Source of the DNA: Brevundimonas sp.
GTDB lineage: Bacteria; Pseudomonadota; Alphaproteobacteria; Caulobacterales; Caulobacteraceae
Reading direction: 5' to 3'
Length of the DNA stretch: 64,000 nucleotides
NCBI RefSeq assembly: GCF_027484365.1
Contig: NZ_JAIXTC010000024.1
Span: 1 to 64,000, forward strand
Under the pieces are notes generated by a model. That model was not told where the DNA came from. It was given only the letters and a program-made list of their open reading frames with translations, and did not search any database. Position numbers and translations under genes: made by a program. Positions 51,699 to 61,487 of the stretch are shown piece by piece (position 1 is the stretch's first letter; every line of letters begins with the position of its first letter).

Positions 51699-52811
51699 AT
51701 GGGCGAACGAACCCCGGCTTTCTGGATGCGTATGGCGGGCCTGGCGGGCCTCTTGCTGGTGGCTGCGTGCGGCGACCGCGAGCGCGAGGCCGAAACGCCT
51801 GCGACGGAGTCCGCGACCGGCGCGACCCGGCCGGCGGCAGCACCGGTCGAAAGCCCGACCCTGGCCGCGATCAAGCAGCGCGGACGGCTGAACTGCGGCG
51901 TCAACCAGGGTCTGGTCGGCTTCGCCTATACCGACAATCGGGGCGAATGGCGCGGCTTCGACGTGGACTTCTGTCGCGGCCTGGCGGCCGCGATCTTCGG
52001 TGATCCCGAGGCGGTGCGCTTCGTACCCCTGACGGCGGAAAACCGGTTCGAGGCCCTGGCGAACGGACGGATCGATGTCCTCTGGCGCAACACCTCCTGG
52101 ACCATGGATCGTGACACGTCCGGCCAGCTCGCCTTCGCCGGGGTCAACTACTACGACGGCCAGGGCTTCCTGGTGCGCCGCTCTCTGGACCTGAACAGCG
52201 CGTCCGAACTGAACGGCGCCCGCGTCTGCGTCCAGGCGGGATCGACCAGCGCCCTCAATGCCGAGGACTATTTCCGCAGCCGCAGCATCGATTACCGCGC
52301 CGTGGTCCTGCCGACCGAAGAGGCCGCGCGTCAGGCCTATGGCCGCGAAGACTGCGACGCCTTCAGCGCCGACGTGTCCGCCCTTGCGGCGGCGCGCACG
52401 ACACTGGCCGACCCGCAACAGCACGTCGTCCTGTCTGACGTCATCTCCAAGGAGCCGCTCGGTCCGGTCACGCGGCGCGGCGACGAGCAGTGGACGGCCG
52501 TGGTCCGCTGGACGCTCAACGCCATCATCCTCGCCGAGGAGTTCGGCGTGACCCAGGCCAATGTCGAGGACCGGGCCGAGAACGCCCGCGAGCCCCAGGT
52601 CAGACGCCTGCTGGGCGCCGAAGGCGACTTCGGCCCCCGTCTGGGCCTGTCGAAGACCTGGGCGGCGGACGCGGTCGAGGGGGTCGGCAACTACGGCGAG
52701 ATCTTTGAACGGAATCTCGGTTCACAATCGCCTCTCGACCTGGCCCGCGGGTTGAATGCACAATGGAACGCTCGACCGGGCGGCCTGATCTACGGCCTGC
52801 CGGTCCGTTGA
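51699..52811 (+). CDS. Amino-acid ABC transporter substrate-binding lipoprotein (orphan)
   Basis: The 370-residue protein has a lipoprotein signal (LLVAAC near residue 25), an Ala/Pro/Thr-rich linker, and a solute-binding family 3 domain: GRLNCGVNQGLVGFAYTDNRGEWRGFDVDFCRGLAAAIFG, LPTEEAARQAYGREDCDAFSADVSAL and ISKEPLGPVTRRGDEQW. This resembles AapJ/BztA general L-amino-acid binding proteins. No permease or ATPase gene is adjacent. The next gene, 48 bp downstream, is an unrelated symporter. The frame continues far upstream only as a shadow. Confidence 0.9.
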   Translation: MGERTPAFWMRMAGLAGLLLVAACGDREREAETPATESATGATRPAAAPVESPTLAAIKQRGRLNCGVNQGLVGFAYTDNRGEWRGFDVDFCRGLAAAIFGDPEAVRFVPLTAENRFEALANGRIDVLWRNTSWTMDRDTSGQLAFAGVNYYDGQGFLVRRSLDLNSASELNGARVCVQAGSTSALNAEDYFRSRSIDYRAVVLPTEEAARQAYGREDCDAFSADVSALAAARTTLADPQQHVVLSDVISKEPLGPVTRRGDEQWTAVVRWTLNAIILAEEFGVTQANVEDRAENAREPQVRRLLGAEGDFGPRLGLSKTWAADAVEGVGNYGEIFERNLGSQSPLDLARGLNAQWNARPGGLIYGLPVR

Positions 52812-52859
52812 TGCTCTGGCGCGAGCGCGGGAACGCGTTCGGCGCCTTTCGGGGGACGA

Positions 52860-54191
52860 ATGGATACGACGAAGAAGGGCGGCATTCCGCTCCACTGGCT
52901 GATGCTCTTTGGCTTCGTGATCGGGCTGGGAGCGGGGCTGTACGTCAATCAGTACATCGGTGCCGATGTCTGGTGGGTGCAGTGGGTGACGTCGAACGTC
53001 ACGGGTCCGGCAGGCCAGATCTTCCTGCGCCTGCTGTTCATGCTGGTAATCCCGCTGCTGTTCTCCGCCCTCGTCGTCGGGGTGGCCGAGATGGGCGATC
53101 TTCAGTCCCTCGGTCGCGCGGGCATCAAGACCCTGTTGTTGACGATCGTCGTGTCTGCCATCGCCGTCGTCATCGGTCTGGGCATGGTGAATTACTTCAG
53201 GCCCGGCGACGGCGTTGATCCGGCCATGGCCCAGGCCTTGCTGGCCCAGGGCGCGGCAGGCGCCGCCGCCATCGTGGAGAAGGCGCCCGAAAGCGTCCAG
53301 TTCGGTACCTTCTTCCTGGATCTGATCCCGTCCAACGTCTTCACTGCGGCGGCCGAGAACCAGATCCTGCCGATCATGATCTTCGCCCTGCTGTTCGGCA
53401 TCGGCCTGGTCATGGCCAGGAGCCCCAACACCGACAAGCTCCAGAACGTCATCGAGGGCATCCTCGAGGTGACGATGAAGCTGATCAACCTCGTGATCAA
53501 ACTGGCCCCGATCGCCATCGCCTGCCTGATGTTCAACCTGGCGGCCCTGTTCGGTTGGGATCTGCTGGTGCGGCTCGCGGCCTTCGTCGGCGTCGCCGTG
53601 GGCGCGATGGCGATCCATATGTTCGTCGTCTATCCGCTGGTCGTCTGGATCGGCGGGGGCATGAACCCTCTGACCTTCTTCAAGGGCGTGCAGCGTCCGA
53701 TGATCGTGGCCTTCTCGACCGCCTCGTCGAACGCCACCCTGCCGGTGTCGCTGAAGGCGGCCGAGGAAGAGCTGAAGCTGCCGCGCAAGATCGCCCGCTT
53801 CGTCCTGACCGTGGGCGCCACCGCCAACCAGAACGGCACCGCCCTGTTCGAGGGCGTCACGGTCCTGTTCCTGGCCCAGTTCTTCCAGATCGAGCTGTCG
53901 TTGACCCAGCAGGTCGTCGTGATGCTGGTCTGCATCCTCGGCGGCGTGGGCACGGCCGGCGTACCGGCAGGCTCCCTGCCGGTCATCGCCATGATCCTGG
54001 TGATGGTGGGCGTGCCGGCCGAAGGCATCGGCCTGATCCTCGGCGTCGACCGGTTCCTCGACATGTGCCGGACCGTGCTCAACGTCACCGGCGACCTGGT
54101 TCTCGCGACCGTCGTCTCGCGTGGCGAAAAGGACGATCCGGTCACTCCCGAGGCGCCCACGCCCGCACCGACGGTCGCAACAGCCGCCTGA
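52860..54191 (+). CDS. Dicarboxylate/amino acid:cation symporter
   Basis: The 443-residue membrane protein belongs to the DAACS (GltP/DctA) family. It has about eight transmembrane helices and two re-entrant hairpins, the serine-rich [19 protein letters not shown], the [10 protein letters not shown] motif, and [16 protein letters not shown] near the end binding substrate and cation. A C-terminal Pro/Ala tail follows. Glutamate, aspartate or C4-dicarboxylates are plausible substrates. GGGGGA precedes the ATG. Confidence 0.95.
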   Translation: MDTTKKGGIPLHWLMLFGFVIGLGAGLYVNQYIGADVWWVQWVTSNVTGPAGQIFLRLLFMLVIPLLFSALVVGVAEMGDLQSLGRAGIKTLLLTIVVSAIAVVIGLGMVNYFRPGDGVDPAMAQALLAQGAAGAAAIVEKAPESVQFGTFFLDLIPSNVFTAAAENQILPIMIFALLFGIGLVMARSPNTDKLQNVIEGILEVTMKLINLVIKLAPIAIACLMFNLAALFGWDLLVRLAAFVGVAVGAMAIHMFVVYPLVVWIGGGMNPLTFFKGVQRPMIVAFSTASSNATLPVSLKAAEEELKLPRKIARFVLTVGATANQNGTALFEGVTVLFLAQFFQIELSLTQQVVVMLVCILGGVGTAGVPAGSLPVIAMILVMVGVPAEGIGLILGVDRFLDMCRTVLNVTGDLVLATVVSRGEKDDPVTPEAPTPAPTVATAA

Positions 54192-54194
54192 CGG

Positions 54195-55031
54195 TCAGGG
54201 GCCGGTGACGACCTCGGTGTCGTCCCGGCCGCCCCATTCGGCCCAGGACCCGTCGTAGAGAACGCCCTCCCGGCCGAGCACGCTGAGGGCCAGCAGCGGA
54301 ACGGCAGCGGTCACGCCGGAGCCGCAGCTGGCGATGGGCCTGTCGTCAGGGCCCAGCCCGCACGCCGCGAAGGCCGCCTCCAGTGTCGCGGGCTCGCGCA
54401 TCAGCCCCTCGGGGGTCAGCAGTTCGCCGAACGGCAGGTTCACAGCCCGCGGCATATGACCGGCGCGCAGCCCGGGTCTGGGTTCGGGGGCGGCTCCCGC
54501 GAAACGGGCGGCGGCGCGGGCGTCGAGCACAGGCGCTCCGTCCTCGAGCGCCTGTCGCACGCGCTCCAGATCGGCGATCATCTCCGGACGGGGGGCCGCC
54601 CTGAAGGTCGCGGCCTTCGGCGACGCGTCACCGGTCTCGAGGGCGCCGCCCGTCCGGATCCAGGCCGGCAGGCCGCCGTCCAGCACCTGGACCCGGTGGC
54701 AGCCCATCGCCCGGAACATCCACCAGGCCCGCGCTGCTGTGAAAAGGCCGAAGGTGTCGTAGACGACGATCCGGTCGGTTTCAGACACGCCGAGCCGGCC
54801 AAGCTGTTCGCCAAACTGCCCGGGCGACGGCATCATGTGCGGCAGGGGGTTTCCCTGATCGGAGATCGCCTCCAGATCGAAGAAGACCGCGCCCGGCAGA
54901 TGGCCCGCCTCGAAGATCGGTTGTGCGGGCGTCCCGTCCAGATGCCAGCTGGCGTCGAGAATGCGCAGGTCGGGATCGCCGAGCGCAGCAAGGAGTTCGG
55001 ATGCAGAGACGAGGGGAGGGAGTGTGGCCAT
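54195..55031 (-). CDS. sseA: 3-mercaptopyruvate sulfurtransferase
   Basis: The 278-residue protein has two rhodanese domains. The first is inactive ([31 protein letters not shown]). The second carries the catalytic Cys in ASCGSGVTA near residue 232, the CGSGVT loop typical of mercaptopyruvate sulfurtransferases rather than rhodaneses. ATG at 55031 gives the natural start ([11 protein letters not shown]). It overlaps the divergent photolyase start in the 4 bases CATG. Confidence 0.93.
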   Translation of the reverse strand: MATLPPLVSASELLAALGDPDLRILDASWHLDGTPAQPIFEAGHLPGAVFFDLEAISDQGNPLPHMMPSPGQFGEQLGRLGVSETDRIVVYDTFGLFTAARAWWMFRAMGCHRVQVLDGGLPAWIRTGGALETGDASPKAATFRAAPRPEMIADLERVRQALEDGAPVLDARAAARFAGAAPEPRPGLRAGHMPRAVNLPFGELLTPEGLMREPATLEAAFAACGLGPDDRPIASCGSGVTAAVPLLALSVLGREGVLYDGSWAEWGGRDDTEVVTGP

Positions 55032-56595
55032 GACCGAGACTACCACGGACGCGGCGGGCATGCTCCGTCTGGTGCTGGGCGACCAGGTGTCGGACGGCCT
55101 GTCCGCCCTTGAGGGTCTTGATCCGGCCCGGGACCTCGTCCTGATGGCCGAGGTCAACGACGAGGCGACCTACGTCAGACACCACAGGCAGAAGATCGCC
55201 CTGGTCTTCGCCGCGATGCGCAGCTTCGCCCTCAGGCTCGAGACGCGCGGCGTGACGGTCCGCTACATCCGCATCGACGACCCGGCCAACACCCAGTCCA
55301 TCGTGGGCGAACTGCACCGCGCCCTGGACGAGCGGCCCTTCGCCGGGGTGGCGATCACCGAATGCGGGGAGTGGCGTCTGGCCGAGGCCCTGGCCGCCTT
55401 CGCCGGCGTCGCGCCGGTCCCGGTCGAGGTCCGCGAGGACCGTCGCTTCATCTGCAGCCACGACCGCTTCCGGCGCTGGGCGTCCGGCAAGTCCCAGCTG
55501 CGAATGGAGTTCTTCTACCGGGAGATGCGGCGCGAAAGCGGCGTCCTTCTGGATGACGGCCAACCCGTCGGCGGCCAGTGGAACTACGACAGCGAGAACC
55601 GCAAGCGGCTCGCCAAGGGTCTGCGCCCGCCTGCGCGCCTGCGGACCCCGCCCGACGACATCGCGCGCGGCGCCCTCGCCGATGTGGCCCGGCTGTTCCC
55701 CGACCACTTCGGCGATCTCGACGCCTTCGGCTGGCCGACGACGGCGGAGCAGGCGGAGACGGTGTTCGCCGACTTCCTCGCGAACGTCCTGCCCGGGTTC
55801 GGCGACTGGCAGGATGCGATGGCGCACGGCGAGCCCTGGATGTGGCACGGTCTGATCTCGACCTCGATCAATCTCGGCCTGCTCGATCCCCTCGACCTGT
55901 GCCGCCGGGCCGAGAAAGAATATCGCGCCGGCCGGGCCCCTCTGAACGCCGTCGAGGGCTTCATCCGCCAGATCCTGGGCTGGCGCGAGTTCGTGCGCGG
56001 CGTCTACTGGCTCAAGATGCCGGACTACGCCCGGCGCAACTTTCTGGACGCCGACCGCAGCCTGCCGGGGTTCTACTGGTCCGGCGAGACCGACATGGCC
56101 TGTATCGCGGATGTCGTGTCGATGACCCGCACCCACGCCTACGCCCATCATATCCAGCGCCTGATGGTGAGCGGCAACCTCGCCATGCTCCTCGGCGTCC
56201 ATCCCGACGAGATCGACGACTGGTACATGGTGGTCTACGCCGACGCCTATGAGTGGGTGGAGATGCCCAATACGCGCGGCATGGCGACCTTCGCGGACGG
56301 CGGGATCGTGGGCTCCAAACCCTATGCGGCCTCCGGCGCCTATATCGACCGGATGAGCGACTACTGTGGGGCCTGCCGCTATGACGTGAAGGCCAAAGCA
56401 GGCGAAAACGCCTGTCCGTTCAACCGGCTGTACTGGGGTTTTCTCGAGCGCAATAAACTGCGGCTGCGCGACAACGTCCGACTGGCCATGCCCTACCGCA
56501 CGCTCGAAAACTTCGGCCCGGAGCGCCGGACCGCCCTGCTGAACGAGGCAGAGGCCACGCGGGAGACGCTGGGCGCGGTTCGACGGCCGGATTAG
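55030..56595 (+). CDS. FeS-containing bacterial (6-4) photolyase/cryptochrome
   Basis: The 521-residue protein matches the deoxyribodipyrimidine photolyase-related family, of which Agrobacterium PhrB is the (6-4) photolyase model. Features are RLVLGDQVSDGL at the start, RIDDPANTQSI, CSHDRFRRWASGK, MEFFYREMRR, AVEGFIRQILGWREFVRGVYW, AYAHHIQRLMVSGN and ADAYEWVEMPNTRGMATFADGG. FeS-cluster Cys residues are in DYCGACRYD and ENACPFN plus an upstream DMACIAD. GGGAGGG precedes the ATG at 55030; an ATG at 55060 is an alternative. Confidence 0.93.
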   Translation: MTETTTDAAGMLRLVLGDQVSDGLSALEGLDPARDLVLMAEVNDEATYVRHHRQKIALVFAAMRSFALRLETRGVTVRYIRIDDPANTQSIVGELHRALDERPFAGVAITECGEWRLAEALAAFAGVAPVPVEVREDRRFICSHDRFRRWASGKSQLRMEFFYREMRRESGVLLDDGQPVGGQWNYDSENRKRLAKGLRPPARLRTPPDDIARGALADVARLFPDHFGDLDAFGWPTTAEQAETVFADFLANVLPGFGDWQDAMAHGEPWMWHGLISTSINLGLLDPLDLCRRAEKEYRAGRAPLNAVEGFIRQILGWREFVRGVYWLKMPDYARRNFLDADRSLPGFYWSGETDMACIADVVSMTRTHAYAHHIQRLMVSGNLAMLLGVHPDEIDDWYMVVYADAYEWVEMPNTRGMATFADGGIVGSKPYAASGAYIDRMSDYCGACRYDVKAKAGENACPFNRLYWGFLERNKLRLRDNVRLAMPYRTLENFGPERRTALLNEAEATRETLGAVRRPD

Positions 56596-56602
56596 GTCAT
56601 GG

Positions 56603-58060
56603 TCACTCGTCAGCGCGCGCGCCGCCGCTGACCGCCTTCAGCGCGGTCAGGGCGCGGTCGCGGGCCTCGGCGTGATCGACGATCGGCCGCGGATAGTCGT
56701 GACCGAGCCGCACCCGTGCGTCGCGCAGAACCTCGGGCGGCGCGGTCCAGGGCGCGTGGATCCATTTGTCGGGGACCCGCGCCAGCTCGGGAATCCAGCG
56801 TCGGACGTATCGACCCTGGGCGTCGAACTTCTGACCCTGGGTGATCGGATTGAAGATGCGGAAATACGGCGAGGCGTCGGCGCCGGACCCGGCGACCCAC
56901 TGCCAGTTCTGGGCGTTGGAGGCGAGATCGGCATCGACCAGGGTGTCCCAGAACCAGGCCTCGCCCCGCCGCCAGTCGACCAGCAGGTCCTTGATCAGGA
57001 AGGACGCCACGATCATCCGCACCCGATTGTGCATCCAGCCGGTCGCCCAGAGCTGACGCATGCCCGCGTCGACGATGGGAAAGCCGGTAAGGCCTCGGGT
57101 CCAGGCGGTGAAGCCCGCATCGTCGTCCAGCCAGGGGAAGGCGTCGTATTCGGGCCGGAACGCCTTGTCCGGCAGGGTCGGGAAGTGATGCAGCAGGTGG
57201 GCCGAGAACTCGCGCCAGCCGATCTCGGCGACGAACTTCGCGGCCTCTTCGGCCCTGACCCCGCCGTCGTCCGCGATCTTCCGGGCCGCTGCGATGGCCC
57301 GCCACGGGCTGATCTCGCCCCAATGCAGGTGCGGCGACAGGCGACTCGTCCCGGCCTTCGACGGGATATCCCGACCGGCGCCGTAGTCTGACAGGCCTCC
57401 GGCGACGAATTCGCCGAGCGCCGTCGTCGCGCCCGCCTCGCCCGGGGTCCAGTCGAACCCGGCGGACCAGTCCGGCCGGCGCGGATGCAGGCCCCAGTCT
57501 TCCAGGTGATCGCTCTCCAGATGGGGAGCGCCGCTGAGGTCGCGCGGCCCTGTCGTGTGCGGCGGAGCCTCGGCCCTGTCGAGAAGGGCGCGCAGGAAGG
57601 GGGTGAAGACCTTGTAGGGCCCGCCCGACCCGTTCAGCACCGTCCCCGGCCGGCACAGAAGGGCGCCGTTGTAGCCCTTGAACTCCACCCCCTCGGCCTT
57701 CAGGGCGTGGGCGATGTCCGCGTCGCGAGCCCAGGCGTCAGGCTCGAACAGCCGGTTGAGAAACACCCTGTCGGCGCCGGTCTGGTCGATCAGACGTCGA
57801 AGCTCCGCCTCCGAATCACCCCGGCGCAGGATCAGGGTCGCGCCGCGCTCGGCCAGGCTCGCCGACAGGGCGCGCAGCGACTTGTCGAGCCACCACAGGC
57901 CGGCGCCGCCCGACGGCCGCACTGTCGAGCCCTCATCGTGGATATAGACCGGTACGATCGGCCGCCCCGTCGCGTGCGCCTGGTTCAGTGCAGGATTGTC
58001 GGCCAGCCGCAGGTCACGACGGAACCACAGAATGACGGGGCTCTGCTCCTTGGTGGTCAC
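56603..58060 (-). CDS. phrB: Class I CPD deoxyribodipyrimidine photolyase
   Basis: The 485-residue FAD enzyme splits cyclobutane pyrimidine dimers with light. It has VILWFRRDLRLADNPAL at the start (antenna-binding domain) and the FAD-binding half: TSRLSPHLHWGEISP, GWREFSAHLLHHFP, GMRQLWATGWMHNRVRMIVASFL and WQWVAGSGADASPYFRIFNP. GTG at 58060 gives the family start; the open frame continues to 58162. It converges on the (6-4) photolyase gene with a 7-bp gap. Confidence 0.96.
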   Translation of the reverse strand: MTTKEQSPVILWFRRDLRLADNPALNQAHATGRPIVPVYIHDEGSTVRPSGGAGLWWLDKSLRALSASLAERGATLILRRGDSEAELRRLIDQTGADRVFLNRLFEPDAWARDADIAHALKAEGVEFKGYNGALLCRPGTVLNGSGGPYKVFTPFLRALLDRAEAPPHTTGPRDLSGAPHLESDHLEDWGLHPRRPDWSAGFDWTPGEAGATTALGEFVAGGLSDYGAGRDIPSKAGTSRLSPHLHWGEISPWRAIAAARKIADDGGVRAEEAAKFVAEIGWREFSAHLLHHFPTLPDKAFRPEYDAFPWLDDDAGFTAWTRGLTGFPIVDAGMRQLWATGWMHNRVRMIVASFLIKDLLVDWRRGEAWFWDTLVDADLASNAQNWQWVAGSGADASPYFRIFNPITQGQKFDAQGRYVRRWIPELARVPDKWIHAPWTAPPEVLRDARVRLGHDYPRPIVDHAEARDRALTALKAVSGGARADE

Positions 58061-58188
58061 GCCTCGGATCTCCGTGGTAGGTTGAAATTTCAGGCGCGCG
58101 GGGCCACCTGACCGCCCCATAGGCGTGCCAATGCCAACGCGCCACCCGCCAGATTCGTCCATCGATGTCCCAGAGAGAAGGCCCGCCC

Positions 58189-59055
58189 GTGAGCGCTCCG
58201 AATTCCGTCATCACCCTGTCCGGAAACGGCATCACGACGCCCGTCGTCATCGGCGGCGGGGCGCGCATCGCCTTCATCGCCGGCCCGTGCCAGCTGGAAA
58301 GCCGCCAGCACGCCCTTGAGATGGCCCATGCCCTGAAGGAGATCGGTCAGCGGCTGAATGTCGGCATCATCTACAAGACCAGTTTCGACAAGGCGAACCG
58401 CACCTCGGCCACCGCCGCGCGCGGGCTGGGCCTGAAGGATTCCCTGCCGATCTTCGACGAGATCCGTCAGGTCACCGGCCTGCCGGTCCTGACCGACGTC
58501 CATTCCGAGGAACAGGCCCGCCAGGCCGCCGAGGCTGTGGACGTGCTGCAGATCCCCGCCTTCCTCAGCCGCCAGACCGACCTGCTGCTGGCCGCGGCCG
58601 CAACGGGCAAGGCGATCAACATCAAGAAGGGTCAGTTCCTGGCCCCATGGGACATGAAGAACGTCATCGCCAAGGTGGTCGGCGCCGGAAATCCGAACGT
58701 CATGGCCTGCGAGCGCGGGGCCAGCTTCGGCTACAACACCCTGGTCTCGGACATGCGCGCTCTGCCGATCCTGCGCGAGATCGGCTGCCCGGTCGTGTTC
58801 GACGCGACCCACTCCGTCCAGCAGCCGGGCGGGCAGGGCACGTCCTCGGGCGGCCAGCGCGAGTTCGTGCCGGTCCTGGCTCGGGCGGCCGTGGCCGTCG
58901 GCGTCGACGCCGTCTTCATGGAAACCCACCAGGACCCCGACCACGCCCCGTCGGACGGCCCAAACATGGTGCCCCTGTCGGAGTTCGAGGGCCTGGCCGC
59001 TGAACTGCTGGCCTACGACGACCTGTCGAAGGCGCGGATGGCCAGAGCGGCGTAG
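58189..59055 (+). CDS. kdsA: 2-dehydro-3-deoxyphosphooctonate aldolase (KDO-8-P synthase)
   Basis: The 288-residue enzyme makes KDO-8-phosphate for lipopolysaccharide. Motifs are [62 protein letters not shown] and [18 protein letters not shown] Cys in the PCQLES loop does not by itself decide metal dependence. GTG at 58189 is preferred because GAAGG lies 7 nt upstream; ATG at 58165 is an in-frame alternative adding eight residues. Confidence 0.95.
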   Translation: MSAPNSVITLSGNGITTPVVIGGGARIAFIAGPCQLESRQHALEMAHALKEIGQRLNVGIIYKTSFDKANRTSATAARGLGLKDSLPIFDEIRQVTGLPVLTDVHSEEQARQAAEAVDVLQIPAFLSRQTDLLLAAAATGKAINIKKGQFLAPWDMKNVIAKVVGAGNPNVMACERGASFGYNTLVSDMRALPILREIGCPVVFDATHSVQQPGGQGTSSGGQREFVPVLARAAVAVGVDAVFMETHQDPDHAPSDGPNMVPLSEFEGLAAELLAYDDLSKARMARAA

Positions 59056-59069
59056 GGGCGGCACGCCAC

Positions 59070-59280
59070 CGTCTCCTCCCCGTCGCGCCAGCGGATGGGG
59101 AGGTGGCACGGCGCGCCTTCGCGCCGTGACGGAGGGGTTCTTCACCCTACACACGGTGCCAGCTTCAAGAGCCCCTCCACCGCTTCGCGGTCCTCCTCCC
59201 CATCGCTTCGCGATGGGGAGGAGACGACGCCAGTCCCTTGCCATCCCGGCCGGCGCGAAGCGACGATCCGGGAGGGGCCT
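59070..59280. repeat. Hairpin-rich intergenic repeat element (REP-like)
   Basis: Most of the 341-bp gap between kdsA and the next gene consists of inverted repeats. There is an imperfect stem around 59072-59105, a perfect 9-bp stem at 59107-59128 (loop CCTT), a 5-bp stem at 59179-59191, a perfect 14-bp stem with TTC loop at 59193-59223, and a CATCCCGG/CCGGGA stem near 59241-59272. No protein frame is convincing. Elements like these are commonly dispersed in Caulobacterales intergenic DNA (recalled, not searched). From 59281 to 59396 I see no further feature except the next gene's upstream region. Confidence 0.7.
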
Positions 59281-59396
59281 GCCAACTACTTGACCGCCCC
59301 GGGCGATCGCCCGGTGCCGACAGTGTTCGGATGCGAAAGATTGGGCGGAACGATGTTCGGTGGTAGACTCCTGCGCGCAAGCGGCAGGGGGCTCGG

Positions 59397-59825
59397 ATGG
59401 GTGTGACGTTTGGCCGGACAACGCCGATCCTGCGCGTCGCCGACCAGGAGCGGGCTCTTGCCTACTACAAGGATGTCCTCGGATTCACCCAGGAATGGGG
59501 CGATCAGTACTCGGCCTCGGTTCGCCGGGGAGAGGCGGTGCTTATGCTGGCGACCGGCGATCAGGGCGGGGGCGAGGGCTGGCTCTATGTAGGGGTGGAC
59601 GATGTCGACGCGCTCCGGGACGAAATCGCGCCCCGGGGAGCGATCGTCCGGACCGGTCCGGCCAATTATCCGTGGGGTGCCCGCGAGCTGCATATCGAGG
59701 ATACCGAGGGCAATGTGTTGAGGTTCGGCTCGGACGCGACCGGGGAGCCGGACGGTGACTGGATCGACGCGAAAGGGACCCGCTGGGTCTACAAGGCTGA
59801 GGGCCGCTGGCAGCCCGCCGAGTGA
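59397..59825 (+). CDS. Glyoxalase/bleomycin-resistance (VOC) superfamily protein
   Basis: The 142-residue protein has the VOC beta-alpha-beta-beta-beta pattern: PILRVADQERALAYYKDVLGF near the start, GEAVLMLATGDQ, GWLYVGVDDVDALRDEIAPRGA and GARELHIEDTEGNVLRFG. The E-G-N metal-ligand region is present. No specific substrate can be given. GGGGG lies upstream of the ATG. It sits between two blocks of intergenic repeat. Confidence 0.88.
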   Translation: MGVTFGRTTPILRVADQERALAYYKDVLGFTQEWGDQYSASVRRGEAVLMLATGDQGGGEGWLYVGVDDVDALRDEIAPRGAIVRTGPANYPWGARELHIEDTEGNVLRFGSDATGEPDGDWIDAKGTRWVYKAEGRWQPAE

Positions 59826-59834
59826 TACCGCAGC

Positions 59835-60005
59835 GGCCGGCCTGGGGGCTTGGCAAGCTGGACCGTGGCAACCAAGGGCAGGGTGCCCCTGGATTTCGCC
59901 GTCGCCCTGGCCCGGCACTCGTCCATCGTCCCGGCTCTCCGCTGCGCTACGGCCGGGATGACAAGCGCCGCTCCACGGTTGTGTCCCGGCCCGTCGCGCT
60001 TTAGC
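59835..60005. repeat. Second intergenic repeat-like segment
   Basis: Contains an 8-bp stem (59928-59935 with 59952-59959) built from CCCGGC/GCCGGG, related in sequence to the CATCCCGG element near 59241. The hldE frame stays open through it, but the residues encoded are unlike the family, so it is treated as noncoding. Confidence 0.5.
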
Positions 60006-60014
60006 TGGGACCCC

Positions 60015-61487
60015 ATGGCGGAACGAAACCTCGATCTCGGCACCCTGCAGGCCCTGCTGGAGCGGGCGCACGGCCAGACTGTGGCCTGTGTCGGCGACCT
60101 GATGCTGGACCGCTATGTCTATGGCGAGGTCAGCCGGATTTCCCCCGAGGCTCCGATCCCGGTGCTGCGCTCTCGCCGCACGGTCTCCATGCCGGGCGGC
60201 GTCGGCAATGTTGCGCGCAACGTCGCGGCCCTGGGCGGTCTGGCCCGGCTGGGTGGCGTCACGGGCGTCGATGCGGCCGGCGAGGAACTGGCCCGGCTGG
60301 TCGCCGCCGAAGACCGGATCGAGGATTTCATCGATCGGACCGAAGCCGCCGGCACCATCGTCAAGACCCGCTATGTCTCGGGCGGCCAGCAGCTGATGCG
60401 TCTGGATGAGGAGGAGGTCGCGGTCGGCGCCTTCGCCCGCGAGGACGTTTTTTCAAACGCTTCCGCCATCCTCCTGTCCGACTACGCCAAGGGCGTGGTT
60501 ACCGAGCGCCTGATCCGCTCGGCTCTCTGGCAGGCGCAGCACACCGGCGCCGTGGTCATCGTCGATCCCAAGGGCCGAGACTTCGCCCGCTACGGCGCGG
60601 TCGACCTGATCAAGCCCAATGCCTCCGAACTGGCCGGCGCCATCGGCCTGCCGGTCGAGACCGACGCCGAGATCGAGGCCGCGCTGGAGGCCTTGCTGGC
60701 CGCCACAACCGCCAGGGCAATCGTCGTCACCCGCGCCGGCAAGGGGATGAGCCTGATGCGGCGCGGCGCGCCGGTGCAGCATTTCCCCGGTCGCGCGCGC
60801 GAGGTCTTCGACGTGTCCGGCGCCGGCGACACCGGTCTGGCGGCCCTGGGTCTGGCGCTCGGCGCCGGCGCCTCGCTGGAACAGGCGGTCCAGCTGGCCA
60901 TCCTCGCCTCCGGGGTCGTGGTGGGCAAGAGCGGCACCGCCGTGGTCAGCCCCGCCGAACTGATCGAGGCCGAGATGAGCCAGCACGCCGGCGCGGCCCT
61001 GGCCAAGGTCACGGCGCTGGACGACCTCGCCGCCGAGGTCGAGGCCTGGCGACGTCAGGGCCTCAAGGTCGGCTTCACCAACGGCTGTTTCGACATCCTG
61101 CATCGCGGCCACGTCGCCTATCTGGCCCAGGCCCGCAGCTGGTGCGACCGGCTGGTCGTGGCGCTCAACACCGACGCCTCGGTCCGCCGGCTGAAAGGCG
61201 ACGGCCGCCCCGTGAACGACCTCGACAGCCGCGCCGTGGTCATCGGCGGTCTCGCCAGCGTGGACCGGGTCACCTCCTTCGACGATCCGACGCCCCTCGC
61301 CCTGATCGAGCGGCTGCGTCCCGACGTCCTGATCAAGGGCGCGGACTACACCCGTGAAGGCGTGGTCGGCGGAGACCTGGTCGAGAGCTGGGGCGGCGAG
61401 GTCCGCCTGGCGGCCTTCGCCGACGGATACTCGACCACCCGGACCATCGAGAAGATGATCGACAGCAGTCTGGGGGAGGCCGGCTGA
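60015..61487 (+). CDS. hldE: Bifunctional heptose 7-phosphate kinase / heptose 1-phosphate adenylyltransferase
   Basis: The 490-residue protein makes ADP-D-glycero-beta-D-manno-heptose for LPS core. The N-terminal PfkB kinase (about 10-320) shows VGDLMLDRYVYGEVSRISPEAPIPVL, GGVGNVARNVAALG and FDVSGAGDTGLAAL. The C-terminal nucleotidyltransferase begins near residue 350 with GFTNGCFDILHRGHVAYL (HxGH) and has the KGADYTREGVVGGDLVESWGGEV motif. ATG at 60015 is the family start. hldD follows with TGATG overlap. Confidence 0.96.
   Translation: MAERNLDLGTLQALLERAHGQTVACVGDLMLDRYVYGEVSRISPEAPIPVLRSRRTVSMPGGVGNVARNVAALGGLARLGGVTGVDAAGEELARLVAAEDRIEDFIDRTEAAGTIVKTRYVSGGQQLMRLDEEEVAVGAFAREDVFSNASAILLSDYAKGVVTERLIRSALWQAQHTGAVVIVDPKGRDFARYGAVDLIKPNASELAGAIGLPVETDAEIEAALEALLAATTARAIVVTRAGKGMSLMRRGAPVQHFPGRAREVFDVSGAGDTGLAALGLALGAGASLEQAVQLAILASGVVVGKSGTAVVSPAELIEAEMSQHAGAALAKVTALDDLAAEVEAWRRQGLKVGFTNGCFDILHRGHVAYLAQARSWCDRLVVALNTDASVRRLKGDGRPVNDLDSRAVVIGGLASVDRVTSFDDPTPLALIERLRPDVLIKGADYTREGVVGGDLVESWGGEVRLAAFADGYSTTRTIEKMIDSSLGEAG

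Noticed and set aside
59850-60014. N-terminal extension of hldE by 55 residues
   Set aside because: Translates an intergenic repeat; the family start is the ATG at 60015.
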